A DNA stretch of 64,000 bases from Gimesia sp. (GTDB taxonomy: Bacteria > Planctomycetota > Planctomycetia > Planctomycetales > Planctomycetaceae). Below the pieces are notes generated by a model. That model did not search any database. It was not told the DNA's origin and saw nothing but the letters and a program-made list of their open reading frames with translations. The translations under genes and the position numbers were made by a program. Where the stretch lies: positions 62,001 through 126,000 of the forward strand of contig PAJV01000020.1 in the NCBI GenBank assembly GCA_002706765.1, read 5' to 3'. Numbering within the stretch: the first letter of the stretch is position 1; each line of letters begins with the position of its first letter. Below are positions 53,922-63,193 of the stretch, one piece after another.

Positions 53922-55793
53922 ATGCCAGAGACAGCAGCTTTACTCGATATCAAGGGATTGAAAACCTACTTCCACACCAGCCGCGGAGTGGTGAAAGCAG
54001 TCGAGGATTTAAACGTCTCGATCGAGAAAGGGAAAACCCTGGGTCTGGTAGGCGAATCGGGATCCGGCAAATCCGTAACATCGCTTTCCATTATGAAACT
54101 GCTGCCAGACGCCGCGGCAAAAATCGATGCAGGCTCGATCTCATTCCTGGGAAAAGATCTCGTAAAATTGTCCGATCCGGAAATGCGTAACATCCGTGGT
54201 CGTGAAATCAGCATGATCTTTCAGGAACCGGGAACGTCACTGAATCCCGTGTTTCGCGTCGGAAAACAGGTGATGGAAGCCATCATGCTGCACCAGAAGG
54301 TGACGTCTGAAGAAGCCAGAAAACGAACGATCGACCTGTTTCATGAAGTCGGGATTCTTGATCCGGAAAGACGGTTCTCAAGTTATCCTCATGAGATGTC
54401 AGGCGGTCAGAAGCAGCGCGTGATGATCGCGATGGCGTTGAGCTGTAATCCGGAATTACTGATTGCTGACGAACCCACAACAGCACTGGATGTGACGATT
54501 CAGGCACAGATTCTGAACCTGATCCGTAAACTGCGTGATGAGCGTGGGATGTCGGTCTTGTTTATTACCCATGATTTAGGTGTGATCGCAGAGATTGCCG
54601 ACGATGTGGCCGTCATGTTTCGTGGTAAACTGGTCGAATATAAACCGGTTGTTGAAATCTTCGAGAACCCGGAGCACCCTTATACGAAAGGCCTGCTGGC
54701 CTGTCGGCCGTCTTTGGATTCCACTTATAAACGTTTACCCACCGTTTCCGATTTTATGGATTTTCAGGAAACCCGTTCCGGTGAATACCTGATTCAGGAA
54801 AAAGCGTTTGACGAAAGTAAATTCAAGGAGATCACAGCTCATGGACGCCCCCGAATCCTGCATCCCCGGTCGGAACTGGAGTCTTTAGGTTACCGCTGGG
54901 ATGATGTTAAAAACCTGCCAGAATCGCGATTTGTCGAAGCAGGGGAGAAACCGATCCTGAGCCTGGATCAACTGCAGGTCTACTACCCGATCAAGAGCGG
55001 CATTATCAAACGAACCGTAGATCACGTACGAGCCGTGGATGGCATCTCGATGAATATCTACCGGGGACAGACGATCGGACTGGTAGGCGAGTCCGGGTGC
55101 GGCAAAACAACAACCGGCAAGGCAATTGTCGGGCTGGCTCCCGTAACCGGGGGTAAAATTCTGCTCGAAGGAAACGACCTGGCCCACATGACACGCTCCG
55201 AAAGAAAACCATTTCGACGGAAAGTGCAGATCATTTTCCAGGATCCCTACAGCTCATTGAATCCGCGCATGATGGTATCGACGATCATCACGGAATCCAT
55301 GATCGCGCACCGGTTGGGTAAATCGAATTCGGATCGGCGTGATCGTGCCGCTTCTCTGCTTGAAGAAGTTGGTCTGCCTGTTGACTATCTGGATCGCTAT
55401 CCACATGAGTTTTCCGGCGGACAACGACAACGAATTTCAATTGCCCGTGCCCTGGCTGTGGAACCGGAATTTATTATCTGCGATGAATCGGTTTCTGCAC
55501 TCGACGTCTCTGTGCAGGCACAGGTCCTGAACTTGCTGAAAGATCTGCAGGAACAACATAACCTGACTTACATTTTTATCAGCCATGATCTGAGTGTGGT
55601 GAAATTCATGTCCGATATGATGGCAGTGATGAATGCCGGAAAACTGGTGGAACTTGGCCCGTCCGAAGCCATTTATCAGAACCCGCAACAGGAATATACG
55701 CGTAAGTTAATAGCATCAGTGCCTGTTGATGATTTGACACAAATTAAGGCCCGAGTTGCACATAGGGAAGAACAGGCTGACAAGCACAAATAA
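53922..55793 (+). CDS. Fused oligopeptide ABC transporter ATPase (YejF-type)
   Basis: 623 residues from the ATG at 53922, seven bases after AGGA; a TTG nine codons earlier lacks such a site. Two complete ABC domains: first Walker A GESGSGKS, signature MSGGQKQR, Walker B LLIADEPTTALD; second Walker A GESGCGKT, signature FSGGQRQR, Walker B FIICDESVSALD. The linker carries peptide-ABC hallmarks (PYTKGLLACRPSL). DppD/DppF fused in one chain is the YejF form. Works with the permeases at 58672 and 59721 and the binding protein at 56643. Confidence 0.92.
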   Translation: MPETAALLDIKGLKTYFHTSRGVVKAVEDLNVSIEKGKTLGLVGESGSGKSVTSLSIMKLLPDAAAKIDAGSISFLGKDLVKLSDPEMRNIRGREISMIFQEPGTSLNPVFRVGKQVMEAIMLHQKVTSEEARKRTIDLFHEVGILDPERRFSSYPHEMSGGQKQRVMIAMALSCNPELLIADEPTTALDVTIQAQILNLIRKLRDERGMSVLFITHDLGVIAEIADDVAVMFRGKLVEYKPVVEIFENPEHPYTKGLLACRPSLDSTYKRLPTVSDFMDFQETRSGEYLIQEKAFDESKFKEITAHGRPRILHPRSELESLGYRWDDVKNLPESRFVEAGEKPILSLDQLQVYYPIKSGIIKRTVDHVRAVDGISMNIYRGQTIGLVGESGCGKTTTGKAIVGLAPVTGGKILLEGNDLAHMTRSERKPFRRKVQIIFQDPYSSLNPRMMVSTIITESMIAHRLGKSNSDRRDRAASLLEEVGLPVDYLDRYPHEFSGGQRQRISIARALAVEPEFIICDESVSALDVSVQAQVLNLLKDLQEQHNLTYIFISHDLSVVKFMSDMMAVMNAGKLVELGPSEAIYQNPQQEYTRKLIASVPVDDLTQIKARVAHREEQADKHK

Positions 55794-55966
55794 GAAAAAA
55801 TATGTGGATTTATCAATATGAGGAGAGCTCTCTCTTTTCTGCATTCCGTACAGTAGACCACAGGAATTACCGGTGCTAACCTTGCCCTGCAGTCTACGGA
55901 ACCGGCAAAGTTTATGTCGGTGAAATATTTTAACATCCTATGTACGGAAAGATTAGGAAAGTGGTA

Positions 55967-56401
55967 ATGACAATAAAACCATCATGGAAAGTCGTTTTAA
56001 CAGGTCTGTTTTGTCTGTTGTTGATTCAGCCTGTTTTTTCAGAAGAACCAAAGCAGGAGGGTGAGCACGACTGGTTACTGAAAAATCCTACCATTCAGAA
56101 ACTGCTGAAACTGCACAATGCAGAGCGCGCACGAAATGGAATGCCAGCGTTGACATTGAATACAAACATGTGCCTGCAGGCGCAGGAACATGCCAAGTGG
56201 ATGGCTCAAACCGGATACTATCAGCACAGTAATCTGCCCTGGCCCGAAATCATTTTTCAGGGCCCCACTTCAGCCGCTGCTGCTGTCAATGGCTGGATCG
56301 CTTCCCCCGCTCATCACTCTATCATGTTGACGGGTACCCAGGCTGGATTCGGCTACATGGTATTAAACGGTAACTATTATTGGGTGGGTGTTTTTAAGTA
56401 A
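55967..56401 (+). CDS. Secreted CAP (SCP/PR1)-domain protein
   Basis: 144 residues. I chose the ATG at 55967 (AGGA nine bases upstream); an ATG at 55940 is also in frame. Signal peptide (KVVLTGLFCLLLIQPVFS, about 8-25), then the CAP core: LLKLHNAERARNGMPALTL, AQEHAKWMAQTGYYQH, NGWIASPAHHSIML and YYWVGVF. His, Glu and His positions of the CAP cavity are present. Sits inside the oligopeptide ABC cluster between the ATPase and the binding protein, same strand. The job there is unknown; it could be an exported lytic or lipid-binding protein. Confidence 0.83.
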   Translation: MTIKPSWKVVLTGLFCLLLIQPVFSEEPKQEGEHDWLLKNPTIQKLLKLHNAERARNGMPALTLNTNMCLQAQEHAKWMAQTGYYQHSNLPWPEIIFQGPTSAAAAVNGWIASPAHHSIMLTGTQAGFGYMVLNGNYYWVGVFK

Positions 56402-56451
56402 GCCTCCCATATGATTCGCTGATTCAAAAGCAGTCAGCACCGATTTAAAAA

Positions 56452-56519
56452 AACAAGGCTGGTTTTGGTTGACGGTAAGTCTAAATGTAACTTACCTTTA
56501 AACCAGAATCAGCCTTGTT
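56452..56519. terminator. Long stem-loop with G-U pairs, T tract on the minus strand
   Basis: Arms of about 28 bases: ACAAGGCTG pairs with CAGCCTTGT, then two G-U-type pairs and TGGTT, a small bulge, and GGTAAGT pairs with ACTTACC; nine-base loop (56481-56489). On the minus strand it is followed by seven T; on the plus strand only TTCTATT follows. It lies between the CAP and binding-protein genes, both on the plus strand. Confidence 0.7.
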
Positions 56520-56642
56520 CTATTATGATGAGTCTGCCACAATCTAGAGACAGCGTCTCACACTATGGTTCTGGATTGCGTAACCCATATAGACCTCCGG
56601 TGATTTTTCCGACTTTTCAATGGAGTAATTGAAGGAATATCC

Positions 56643-58562
56643 ATGTATCAATATCCCCGTTTTAATCTGTTCGTCTTAGCCCTCTTCCTGATGATGACCC
56701 TGACTGGCTGCCCTGGTCCAGCAACTGAGGAAACAGGAGAGGAAGCAGATTCAGAAACAAAAGAAGTTCTGCTGGAGCCGTTCGATGCTCCCAAACTCGC
56801 TGATTTAGATGCACAGGTCGAATGGGAAGACCAACCCGTGCTGGACAGTCTGGAACTTTTGCGGGAACGACAGAGCCAGGAAAAACCACAGGTCACTGTC
56901 GAAGAGGCACTCAAGCTGAAAAACACGGATCAGGAAATGAATGAGAAAATCCTGAGTGCCCTGGGAAGATTACCCGAAAACGACGAGCAAGTAGACTGGG
57001 GAGCGACCATCAATCGACACGTGGGTGCCGACCTGAAAAGTACCAATCCGATTATGGGAAGTTCGGCAGTCGAATTTGAGGTTTCTTCTCTCACCGGATT
57101 TGGCCTGTTCAGTTTCGACTGGAATTTCAAACCGTTTGCTGTTTCCGATACCGTCGTTTCCTGGCAGTCCAGTAAAGACAAACTCTACGATAAAGTCGTT
57201 CTGCGAGATGACCTGACCTGGTCAGACGGAACCCCCATTACCGCCCATGATATCGTCTTTACATTCAAGACCATTATGAACCCTGCAGTACCGGTCCCTG
57301 CTGTCCGTTCGGGAACGGACCAGATTCGCTGGATTCAGGCTTATGATGACCAGACGCTGGTATTCTTCCATAAAGAGTCATTACCAACAAACGTCTGGAA
57401 TCTGAACTTTCCGATTATCCCAAAACATATCTATGAAAAAGAACTTGAGTCCGATCCCACCCTGCAGGACAGCCCTTACCATGTGAAGTTTGAAAACGAC
57501 CCTGTCACAGGAGGTCCTTACCAATTCGAGAAACGGGAACGTGGACAGGAAATTCTGTTAAAACGCCGCGAGAGCTGGTACATGCAGGACGGGAAACAGG
57601 TCCGCACACGTCCGTACTTCGAACGGGTACGACTCCGCATCATTGAAGACCCCAATACTGCTCTGCTCGCTTTGAAAAATGGTAAAATCGACGAGATGGC
57701 ACTCAACCCCGAGCTATGGAAAACTCAGACCGAAGACGATGATTTCTATAAGATCTGTACCAAGGCAAATGGTCTGGAATGGGTTTACTTCTACTTTGGC
57801 TGGAACTGTGAAACACTGTTTTTCCAGGACAAAGAAGTGCGGCAGGCGATGTCGTATGCCTTCAATCACAAAGAGATGCTGGATGAACTCTGTTACGGGC
57901 TCTATCAGCCTTGTACCGGCATCTTTCATGAAACAGCCTGGATGTCTCCCGACCCGATGAGCAAGCCCTACCAGCAGAATCTGGCAAAAGCAGAGAAGCT
58001 GCTGGATGAAGCCGGCTGGATCGACCACGATGGTGATGGCATCCGTGATAAAGAGTTTGATGGAAAAGTCATTCCGTTCCGCTTCAGTATCATGACTTCC
58101 AGCCAGCCTTTGTCACTTTCGATCTGTACGTTACTGAAAGAGAATCTCGCCCAGATCGGAATTATCTGTGAAGTCAAACCAACCGAATTCACTGTCATGC
58201 AGGATAAGGCCCGGAACCATCAGTTTCAGGCGATGTTCGGCGGGTGGGGAACGGGAACGGATCCGGACACTTCGATCAATCTCTGGAAGACCGAAGCGGC
58301 TCGCAACTATGTGAACTACTCCAACCCGGAAGTCGATAAGCTTTTCGAAGAAGGTCGCCGTGAATTCGACAAAGAAAAAAGAGCCAAAATCTACGGCAAA
58401 ATCCATGAACTGCTGTATGACGATCAGCCTTATACCTGGCTCTACTTCCGTAATTCCTTCTATGGCTTCAACAAAGATCTGAGAGGCTATGTATTCAGCC
58501 CGCGCGGCCCTTATGGGTATGGGCCAGGCTTTTCCAGTCTCTGGAAACCAGTTGAAAACTAA
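56643..58562 (+). CDS. Oligopeptide ABC transporter substrate-binding lipoprotein (YejA/DppA class)
   Basis: 639 residues. Lipoprotein signal with lipobox LTGC, acylated Cys23. The SBP_bac_5 fold follows: WSDGTPITAHDIVFTFKTI, PVTGGPYQFEKRERGQEI, and FGGWGTGTDPDTSINLW. An extra N-terminal acidic/coiled region of about 100 residues precedes it. AGAAGGA-type Shine-Dalgarno six bases before the ATG at 56643. A peptide-binding partner for the fused ATPase and the two permeases; specificity unknown. Confidence 0.93.
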   Translation: MYQYPRFNLFVLALFLMMTLTGCPGPATEETGEEADSETKEVLLEPFDAPKLADLDAQVEWEDQPVLDSLELLRERQSQEKPQVTVEEALKLKNTDQEMNEKILSALGRLPENDEQVDWGATINRHVGADLKSTNPIMGSSAVEFEVSSLTGFGLFSFDWNFKPFAVSDTVVSWQSSKDKLYDKVVLRDDLTWSDGTPITAHDIVFTFKTIMNPAVPVPAVRSGTDQIRWIQAYDDQTLVFFHKESLPTNVWNLNFPIIPKHIYEKELESDPTLQDSPYHVKFENDPVTGGPYQFEKRERGQEILLKRRESWYMQDGKQVRTRPYFERVRLRIIEDPNTALLALKNGKIDEMALNPELWKTQTEDDDFYKICTKANGLEWVYFYFGWNCETLFFQDKEVRQAMSYAFNHKEMLDELCYGLYQPCTGIFHETAWMSPDPMSKPYQQNLAKAEKLLDEAGWIDHDGDGIRDKEFDGKVIPFRFSIMTSSQPLSLSICTLLKENLAQIGIICEVKPTEFTVMQDKARNHQFQAMFGGWGTGTDPDTSINLWKTEAARNYVNYSNPEVDKLFEEGRREFDKEKRAKIYGKIHELLYDDQPYTWLYFRNSFYGFNKDLRGYVFSPRGPYGYGPGFSSLWKPVEN

Positions 58563-58590
58563 TCTGTTACTGGCTTACCAAACTGATCAG

Positions 58591-58622
58591 CGGGCATTTC
58601 TGTACTCGCGCAGAAATGCCTG
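58591..58622 (+). repeat. 12-bp stem-loop between binding-protein and permease genes
   Basis: GGCATTTCTG (58593-58602) pairs with CAGAAATGCC (58611-58620); two outer pairs extend it to 12, with an eight-base loop. No T tract follows, so it is more likely a transcript-stability or processing element that raises binding-protein over permease mRNA (inference). Confidence 0.6.
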
Positions 58623-58671
58623 ACAGGTCTCTGAAAATATGCTGTTACTCATTACGGATTGATTGCAAAGC

Positions 58672-59658
58672 ATGTTCAGCTATCTTGTGCGAAGGCTATT
58701 CATCGGGTTGATTACCCTGTTGCTGATCACCTTCATTATTTTCGGTCTGATCAGAAATATGCCGGGATCTCCGATCTCCGTTAACATGGCGATGATTGAC
58801 CCGGGAAAAGAGCTGAACCCTGCTGATATTGAACGAATGAGAAAAGCGTACGGCCTGGATAAGCCCTGGCCTGAAGCGTATGTGCTCTGGGTGAGTAATG
58901 TCTGTCGGCTGGACCTGGGCCGTTCCATCTCCCGCAAGCAGCCTGTCACGCGGTTGATTCACGAGCGTATCGGTCCGACGCTGATATTATCAATTACATC
59001 CCTGTTTCTGACTTATCTGCTGGCGATTCCGTTCGGCCTGTATTCCTCTGCGCGTCAGGGGAAACTGGATGAGCGCACGCTGGGTACGACCCTGTATATG
59101 CTCTATTCGTTTCCCAGTTTTGTCGCCGCGTTATTTCTGCAGATCTATTTTGCCAACAAACTGGGCTGGCTCCCTTTGTATGGTATGAAGAGCGATAACT
59201 ATTCTTCCATGAGCAGCACTCAGCAGGTCTGGGATATTTTCCAGCATGCCCTGATGCCGGTCATCTGTTACACCTACGGCAGCCTGGCTTACTACAGCCG
59301 TTTCATCAGGGCGAACATGCATGAAGTACTGCGTCAGGATTATATCCGCACCGCTCGGGCGAAGGGGCTGGGGCCAATTAATGTGCTGGTAAAGCACGCC
59401 TTTCGAAATACATTTATTCCGCTGGTGACATTAATTGGATTGACACTCCCTTCGTTACTGGGCGGTTCCGTGATTATTGAGCGGATTTTCAGCTGGCCTG
59501 GAATGGGGCAGTTGTATTTTGAGTCGATTCTGGAACGAGATTATCCCACGATCATGGGATTGACACTGATGTTTTCCATTTTGACTCTGGCGGGTCAGCT
59601 GCTGGCTGACATCTTTTATGCGTTAGCTGATCCCCGGGTGAAAATTTCCGATCACTGA
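58672..59658 (+). CDS. Oligopeptide ABC transporter permease (YejB/DppB class)
   Basis: 328 residues from the ATG at 58672; a TTG three codons upstream is in frame. Six membrane helices. The N-terminal MFSYLVRRLFIGLITLLLIT and the conserved NMPGSP pattern are typical of DppB-type permeases. The EAA-like loop RTARAKGLGPINVLVKHAFRN near residue 225 contacts the ATPase, and GSVIIERIFSWPGMGQLYFE near 265 is the usual C-terminal signature. Sits 109 bases after the binding-protein gene and 62 bases before the second permease. Confidence 0.93.
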   Translation: MFSYLVRRLFIGLITLLLITFIIFGLIRNMPGSPISVNMAMIDPGKELNPADIERMRKAYGLDKPWPEAYVLWVSNVCRLDLGRSISRKQPVTRLIHERIGPTLILSITSLFLTYLLAIPFGLYSSARQGKLDERTLGTTLYMLYSFPSFVAALFLQIYFANKLGWLPLYGMKSDNYSSMSSTQQVWDIFQHALMPVICYTYGSLAYYSRFIRANMHEVLRQDYIRTARAKGLGPINVLVKHAFRNTFIPLVTLIGLTLPSLLGGSVIIERIFSWPGMGQLYFESILERDYPTIMGLTLMFSILTLAGQLLADIFYALADPRVKISDH

Positions 59659-59720
59659 AGTCAACTGATCCAGAACCAACCTGTTTATTGCAGATTATCT
59701 TTTTGAATCATTAAGTCACT

Positions 59721-60830
59721 ATGCAAGAAGAATCAGATAACAAGTCAACCGTTTCAGCAGAGCTGAAAACCGTCAAAAAGTCCCCCAGTTTCTGGGTCGA
59801 AACCTGGCAGCGTTTCAAGCGACGAAAAATGGCGATGATGGCTCTGGTCTACATTGGTTTTCTCTGCTTTGTTGCGATTTTTGCCCCCGCGATTGCCGGG
59901 ACGAAACCGATCATTTGTAAATACAAGGGGCATATCTATTTTCCCGCGCTGGGATACTTCCGCCGACAGTGGGAAAATCCCATTTTCTACAAAGACCGCT
60001 TTCGAAATCGCTATCCGGAAAATCTGAAACAGAAAGACCCGGACAGTTGGGCGATCTGGCCCCTGGTGTACCAGGATCCTTACCGTCGCGTCTATGACGA
60101 TGAGTGGAAGGGGCAGCCCGGTAACCCCACACAAGACAATGGCGCGCCCAGCCTGCGGAACTGGTTTGGAACAGACCAACGGGGTGTAGATGTATTTGCC
60201 CAGATGGTGCATGGCACTACGATCGCGCTGCTGGTGGGTTTTGTTTCGATGGGCATCGCTGGAGTGATTGGTATTCTGGTTGGTGCTTTGGCCGGATTCT
60301 ACGGCAAATGGATTGATATGGTACTCAGTCGCATGATCGAAGTGGTGATGTGCATCCCCACTCTGATTTTAATTCTCGCGATCATTGCCATTATCGATTC
60401 ACCGACAATCTGGCATATGATGGCAATCATCGGGCTGACCGGCTGGACAGGGATTGCGCGACTGGCGCGGGCCGAATTTATGAGACTGCGCGAAAGCGAT
60501 TTTGTCCTCGCGGCCCGGACAACCGGGGTTGGACAATTTCGTATCATCTTTCGTTATATATTACCGAACTCACTGGCTCCCGTACTCGTGCCCATTACTT
60601 TCGGGATTGCAGCTGCCATTCTGATTGAAAGCGGGCTCAGTTTTCTGGGCTTTGGTGCTCCCCCTCCGAACCCCAGCTGGGGAACGCTGCTGAACCTGGG
60701 ACGCCAGAACCTGCAGATGTGGTGGCTGATCTTCTTCCCCGGGATGGCGATCTTCCTGGCAGTCCTGGCCTACAACCTGATTGGGGAAGGCCTGCAGGAA
60801 GCATCAGACCCGCGGTTACGCGATGCTTGA
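59721..60830 (+). CDS. Oligopeptide ABC transporter permease (YejE-type DppC)
   Basis: 369 residues. N-terminal helix (about 33-57), then a long periplasmic insertion of about 110 residues (CKYKGHIYFPALGYF to the FGTDQRGVDVFAQMVHGT border) before the main permease domain. The same insertion occurs in YejE and is absent from simple DppC. EAA-like loop AARTTGVGQFRIIFRYILPN near residue 265 and GLSFLGFGAPPPNPSWG near 305 are standard. Last gene of the ABC cluster; nine bases from the convergent transglutaminase gene. Confidence 0.92.
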   Translation: MQEESDNKSTVSAELKTVKKSPSFWVETWQRFKRRKMAMMALVYIGFLCFVAIFAPAIAGTKPIICKYKGHIYFPALGYFRRQWENPIFYKDRFRNRYPENLKQKDPDSWAIWPLVYQDPYRRVYDDEWKGQPGNPTQDNGAPSLRNWFGTDQRGVDVFAQMVHGTTIALLVGFVSMGIAGVIGILVGALAGFYGKWIDMVLSRMIEVVMCIPTLILILAIIAIIDSPTIWHMMAIIGLTGWTGIARLARAEFMRLRESDFVLAARTTGVGQFRIIFRYILPNSLAPVLVPITFGIAAAILIESGLSFLGFGAPPPNPSWGTLLNLGRQNLQMWWLIFFPGMAIFLAVLAYNLIGEGLQEASDPRLRDA

Positions 60831-60839
60831 TACTTTGAC

Positions 60840-63161
60840 TTAGCGGTTTTCTTTCTGCTCTTTGGGAGTCAATGCAATCTCCAGTGCTGCCAGCTTCTGC
60901 TGCAACTCTTCTGACTGCTCTGAATTCAAGGGATGATCACCGTACCGGACCTGGTAAAACAAATGTGTGAAGAGATCCGGCGTTTCATCCAGGTGGGCCT
61001 CTGTGAGCTCGGTACTCAAATCACTTTTGACATGATTTGAGAATTCTTTCTGGGTTTCAGCGGGAGTTCGCACCAGGCCACGGTTTGCCAGCAAAGCTTG
61101 AAATTTTTCATAGAATGCCACATTACCTGCCCGGAGCTGTCGTGCCTGATCTCTCTGTCGCCACAGGATTTTTCTGATCAGCCTGATAGAGACACCCAGC
61201 AGCCATTTCAAAGCAAAGAATATCCCTGCAATGATGAAAACGGCAGCGCCCCCCTCCCAACTAAACCAGCGTCGGGGAGAAGAAAGAAAGGCTTTAATTG
61301 ACTTGACCATGTGTATTACTGTTTCACGAAAGTCATACAAGCGACTTCCTAATTTTTTTCCTGCTCTTAGCATGGGATCGTAGAACGCTGATTTCTGACG
61401 TTGAAACGAGACACCGATCACATAATCAGACCAGAATTGAGAAAGTGCATTCGAGATGCCTTTCCAGCTTCCCAGTGGTGCTGCATTTTGGGCAACGCTT
61501 TCTGCACGCTGAAGACTGGGTGTGGCATCCAGCGTCTGCCAGCGGTCATCCAGAAAAGCCTCGACCCATGAATGGGCATATCGCTGCTGTACCTCAAACT
61601 GATTGGATAAATATCCCTGTTCGCCCCCTTTGAAACCGCTGATCACACGACTGGGAATTCCGATAGCCCGCAACATCAAAGCCAGGGCAGAGGCATAATA
61701 CTCACAGTGCCCCGATTTGCGATTGAAGAGAAAATCTTCAACCGGGTCAATTTCCGGATCCTGAATTGACATATTCAATGTGTAACTGAAGTCCCCTGAA
61801 TCACGCAGCCAGGATTCAATAAATCTGGCTTTTTCAAGATTGGTTTTGAGTTCCGGATGATCCGCAATCAGTTTCTGCGTAAAAGCGATCAGCCGTTTCA
61901 AATCATCCTCTGGCAGGTCCAGATACAGCGCATTGTTATCCAATTGATCAATTACAATATTTGCAGCAGGGTCTTTCGCGGTAAAGACATTGTACCTGGT
62001 TTCTCCATCTTCCTCGGGAGGTTGTGTCTGGCGTATTTCCAGGGTTTCGAGATTTAAACTGTTTTCGGTTTTACTCAACATATCCATGCCGACAAAAGGC
62101 TGCATGATAAACAGGACTTCGGTCCCGATGGAATCCAGGACGATTTCCTGCCGATAAAGCTGCTTGATTTCGAGTTCTTTCGAGTTATAGAGTCTCCAGC
62201 GCGACCGTCGTCTTACTTTACTCCAGCTTCCATTTTTATAGCTCGACAGCACCGCTCCGCGAAACAGTGGTTCATCCATTCCGAATTGTGCGACGAATTC
62301 GGAGACGGGCACAGGCTCATCTGTTTCGTTGTCGAATATGGAGAGTTCCAGAACGCGTTCAGAACTTTCCAGGATTTCCCCCATTTCTCCCAGCTGAACT
62401 TTCTCGGCAAATCCGACAAGCGGCTTATTACTCGCAGCCAGTGATTCATTTTCAAACAGTGAACGATTCGCCCATAAGCGTGGGATCAATAGAAAGAAAC
62501 ACATCGAAATCAGCAAGGCGCTGATAAAGTAACCGAAACAGGCACCAAAAAACTCCATAGACAACCATTGCCTGGTCTGCTCCGAATGAACACCACCGCG
62601 AACATAACTCTTCTGGTTGAAAGGAGACTCGTGTGGATCTTTTCCGACCGTCAGAGACTTCGGAAATGGAGATGACGAATCATGTTGCTGGAATGAATTA
62701 CGAGTTCGATAGAGTGAGAAGACAGAAAGTGTCCAGATTGAAAGGAACAGGTAAGTCACCAGCAGGAATCCATAATAACCTGAATCAGTCAGTACAGCTC
62801 CGACTGCGATCTGCAGAAAACCGAGTGCGCACAACCACCAGTACTGCGTATCGCTTTTTTTCTGCAGGAGAATAATCCAGGTCAGATAAACCAGAAAATG
62901 CGCTCCAGAGAGCAGCCTCCCTTCTATATTGGATGTGGTGAATTCCGCACAGACGATCAGAAAGGCCAGCAGTCCCAATATATTGGCCCAGAGCGGACTG
63001 AGGCTGAACTTATCCCAGCGGTCCGTAAAGAACAGCGTGATGAGCCCCAGGGGGATCGTCACCAGCTGGGGAAGGACACCACCTTCAGCCATCATGAACA
63101 TGACGCTGGATAAAGCCACCAACAGGTAAATGCTAATCTGAAAAGTGAGGGTTAAATTCAC
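60840..63161 (-). CDS. TgpA-type membrane transglutaminase (DUF3488 - transglutaminase - DUF4129)
   Basis: 773 residues, starting with GTG at 63159-63161. About six N-terminal helices (8-150 and 205-228), then a periplasmic transglutaminase core with Cys486 (GHCEYYASA), His530 (YAHSWVEAF) and Asp545 (TLDATP), the complete catalytic triad. A helix near residue 645-665 and a cytoplasmic DUF4129 domain follow. These proteins act in the periplasm on unknown peptides or proteins, and usually with MoxR and DUF58 genes; the DUF58 gene lies 32 bases upstream on the same strand. Confidence 0.93.
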   Translation of the reverse strand: MNLTLTFQISIYLLVALSSVMFMMAEGGVLPQLVTIPLGLITLFFTDRWDKFSLSPLWANILGLLAFLIVCAEFTTSNIEGRLLSGAHFLVYLTWIILLQKKSDTQYWWLCALGFLQIAVGAVLTDSGYYGFLLVTYLFLSIWTLSVFSLYRTRNSFQQHDSSSPFPKSLTVGKDPHESPFNQKSYVRGGVHSEQTRQWLSMEFFGACFGYFISALLISMCFFLLIPRLWANRSLFENESLAASNKPLVGFAEKVQLGEMGEILESSERVLELSIFDNETDEPVPVSEFVAQFGMDEPLFRGAVLSSYKNGSWSKVRRRSRWRLYNSKELEIKQLYRQEIVLDSIGTEVLFIMQPFVGMDMLSKTENSLNLETLEIRQTQPPEEDGETRYNVFTAKDPAANIVIDQLDNNALYLDLPEDDLKRLIAFTQKLIADHPELKTNLEKARFIESWLRDSGDFSYTLNMSIQDPEIDPVEDFLFNRKSGHCEYYASALALMLRAIGIPSRVISGFKGGEQGYLSNQFEVQQRYAHSWVEAFLDDRWQTLDATPSLQRAESVAQNAAPLGSWKGISNALSQFWSDYVIGVSFQRQKSAFYDPMLRAGKKLGSRLYDFRETVIHMVKSIKAFLSSPRRWFSWEGGAAVFIIAGIFFALKWLLGVSIRLIRKILWRQRDQARQLRAGNVAFYEKFQALLANRGLVRTPAETQKEFSNHVKSDLSTELTEAHLDETPDLFTHLFYQVRYGDHPLNSEQSEELQQKLAALEIALTPKEQKENR

Positions 63162-63193
63162 CAGTCACACTCTCGTATTCAAAATGGATTTCA

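Noticed and set aside
53852-54190. 112-codon ORF at the start of the fused ATPase gene
   Set aside because: Different frame from the ATPase with two intact ABC domains; no homology pattern.
55823-55832. GAGAGCTCTC palindrome after the fused ATPase gene as a terminator
   Set aside because: No loop can form in a ten-base perfect palindrome and the T-rich stretch is interrupted.
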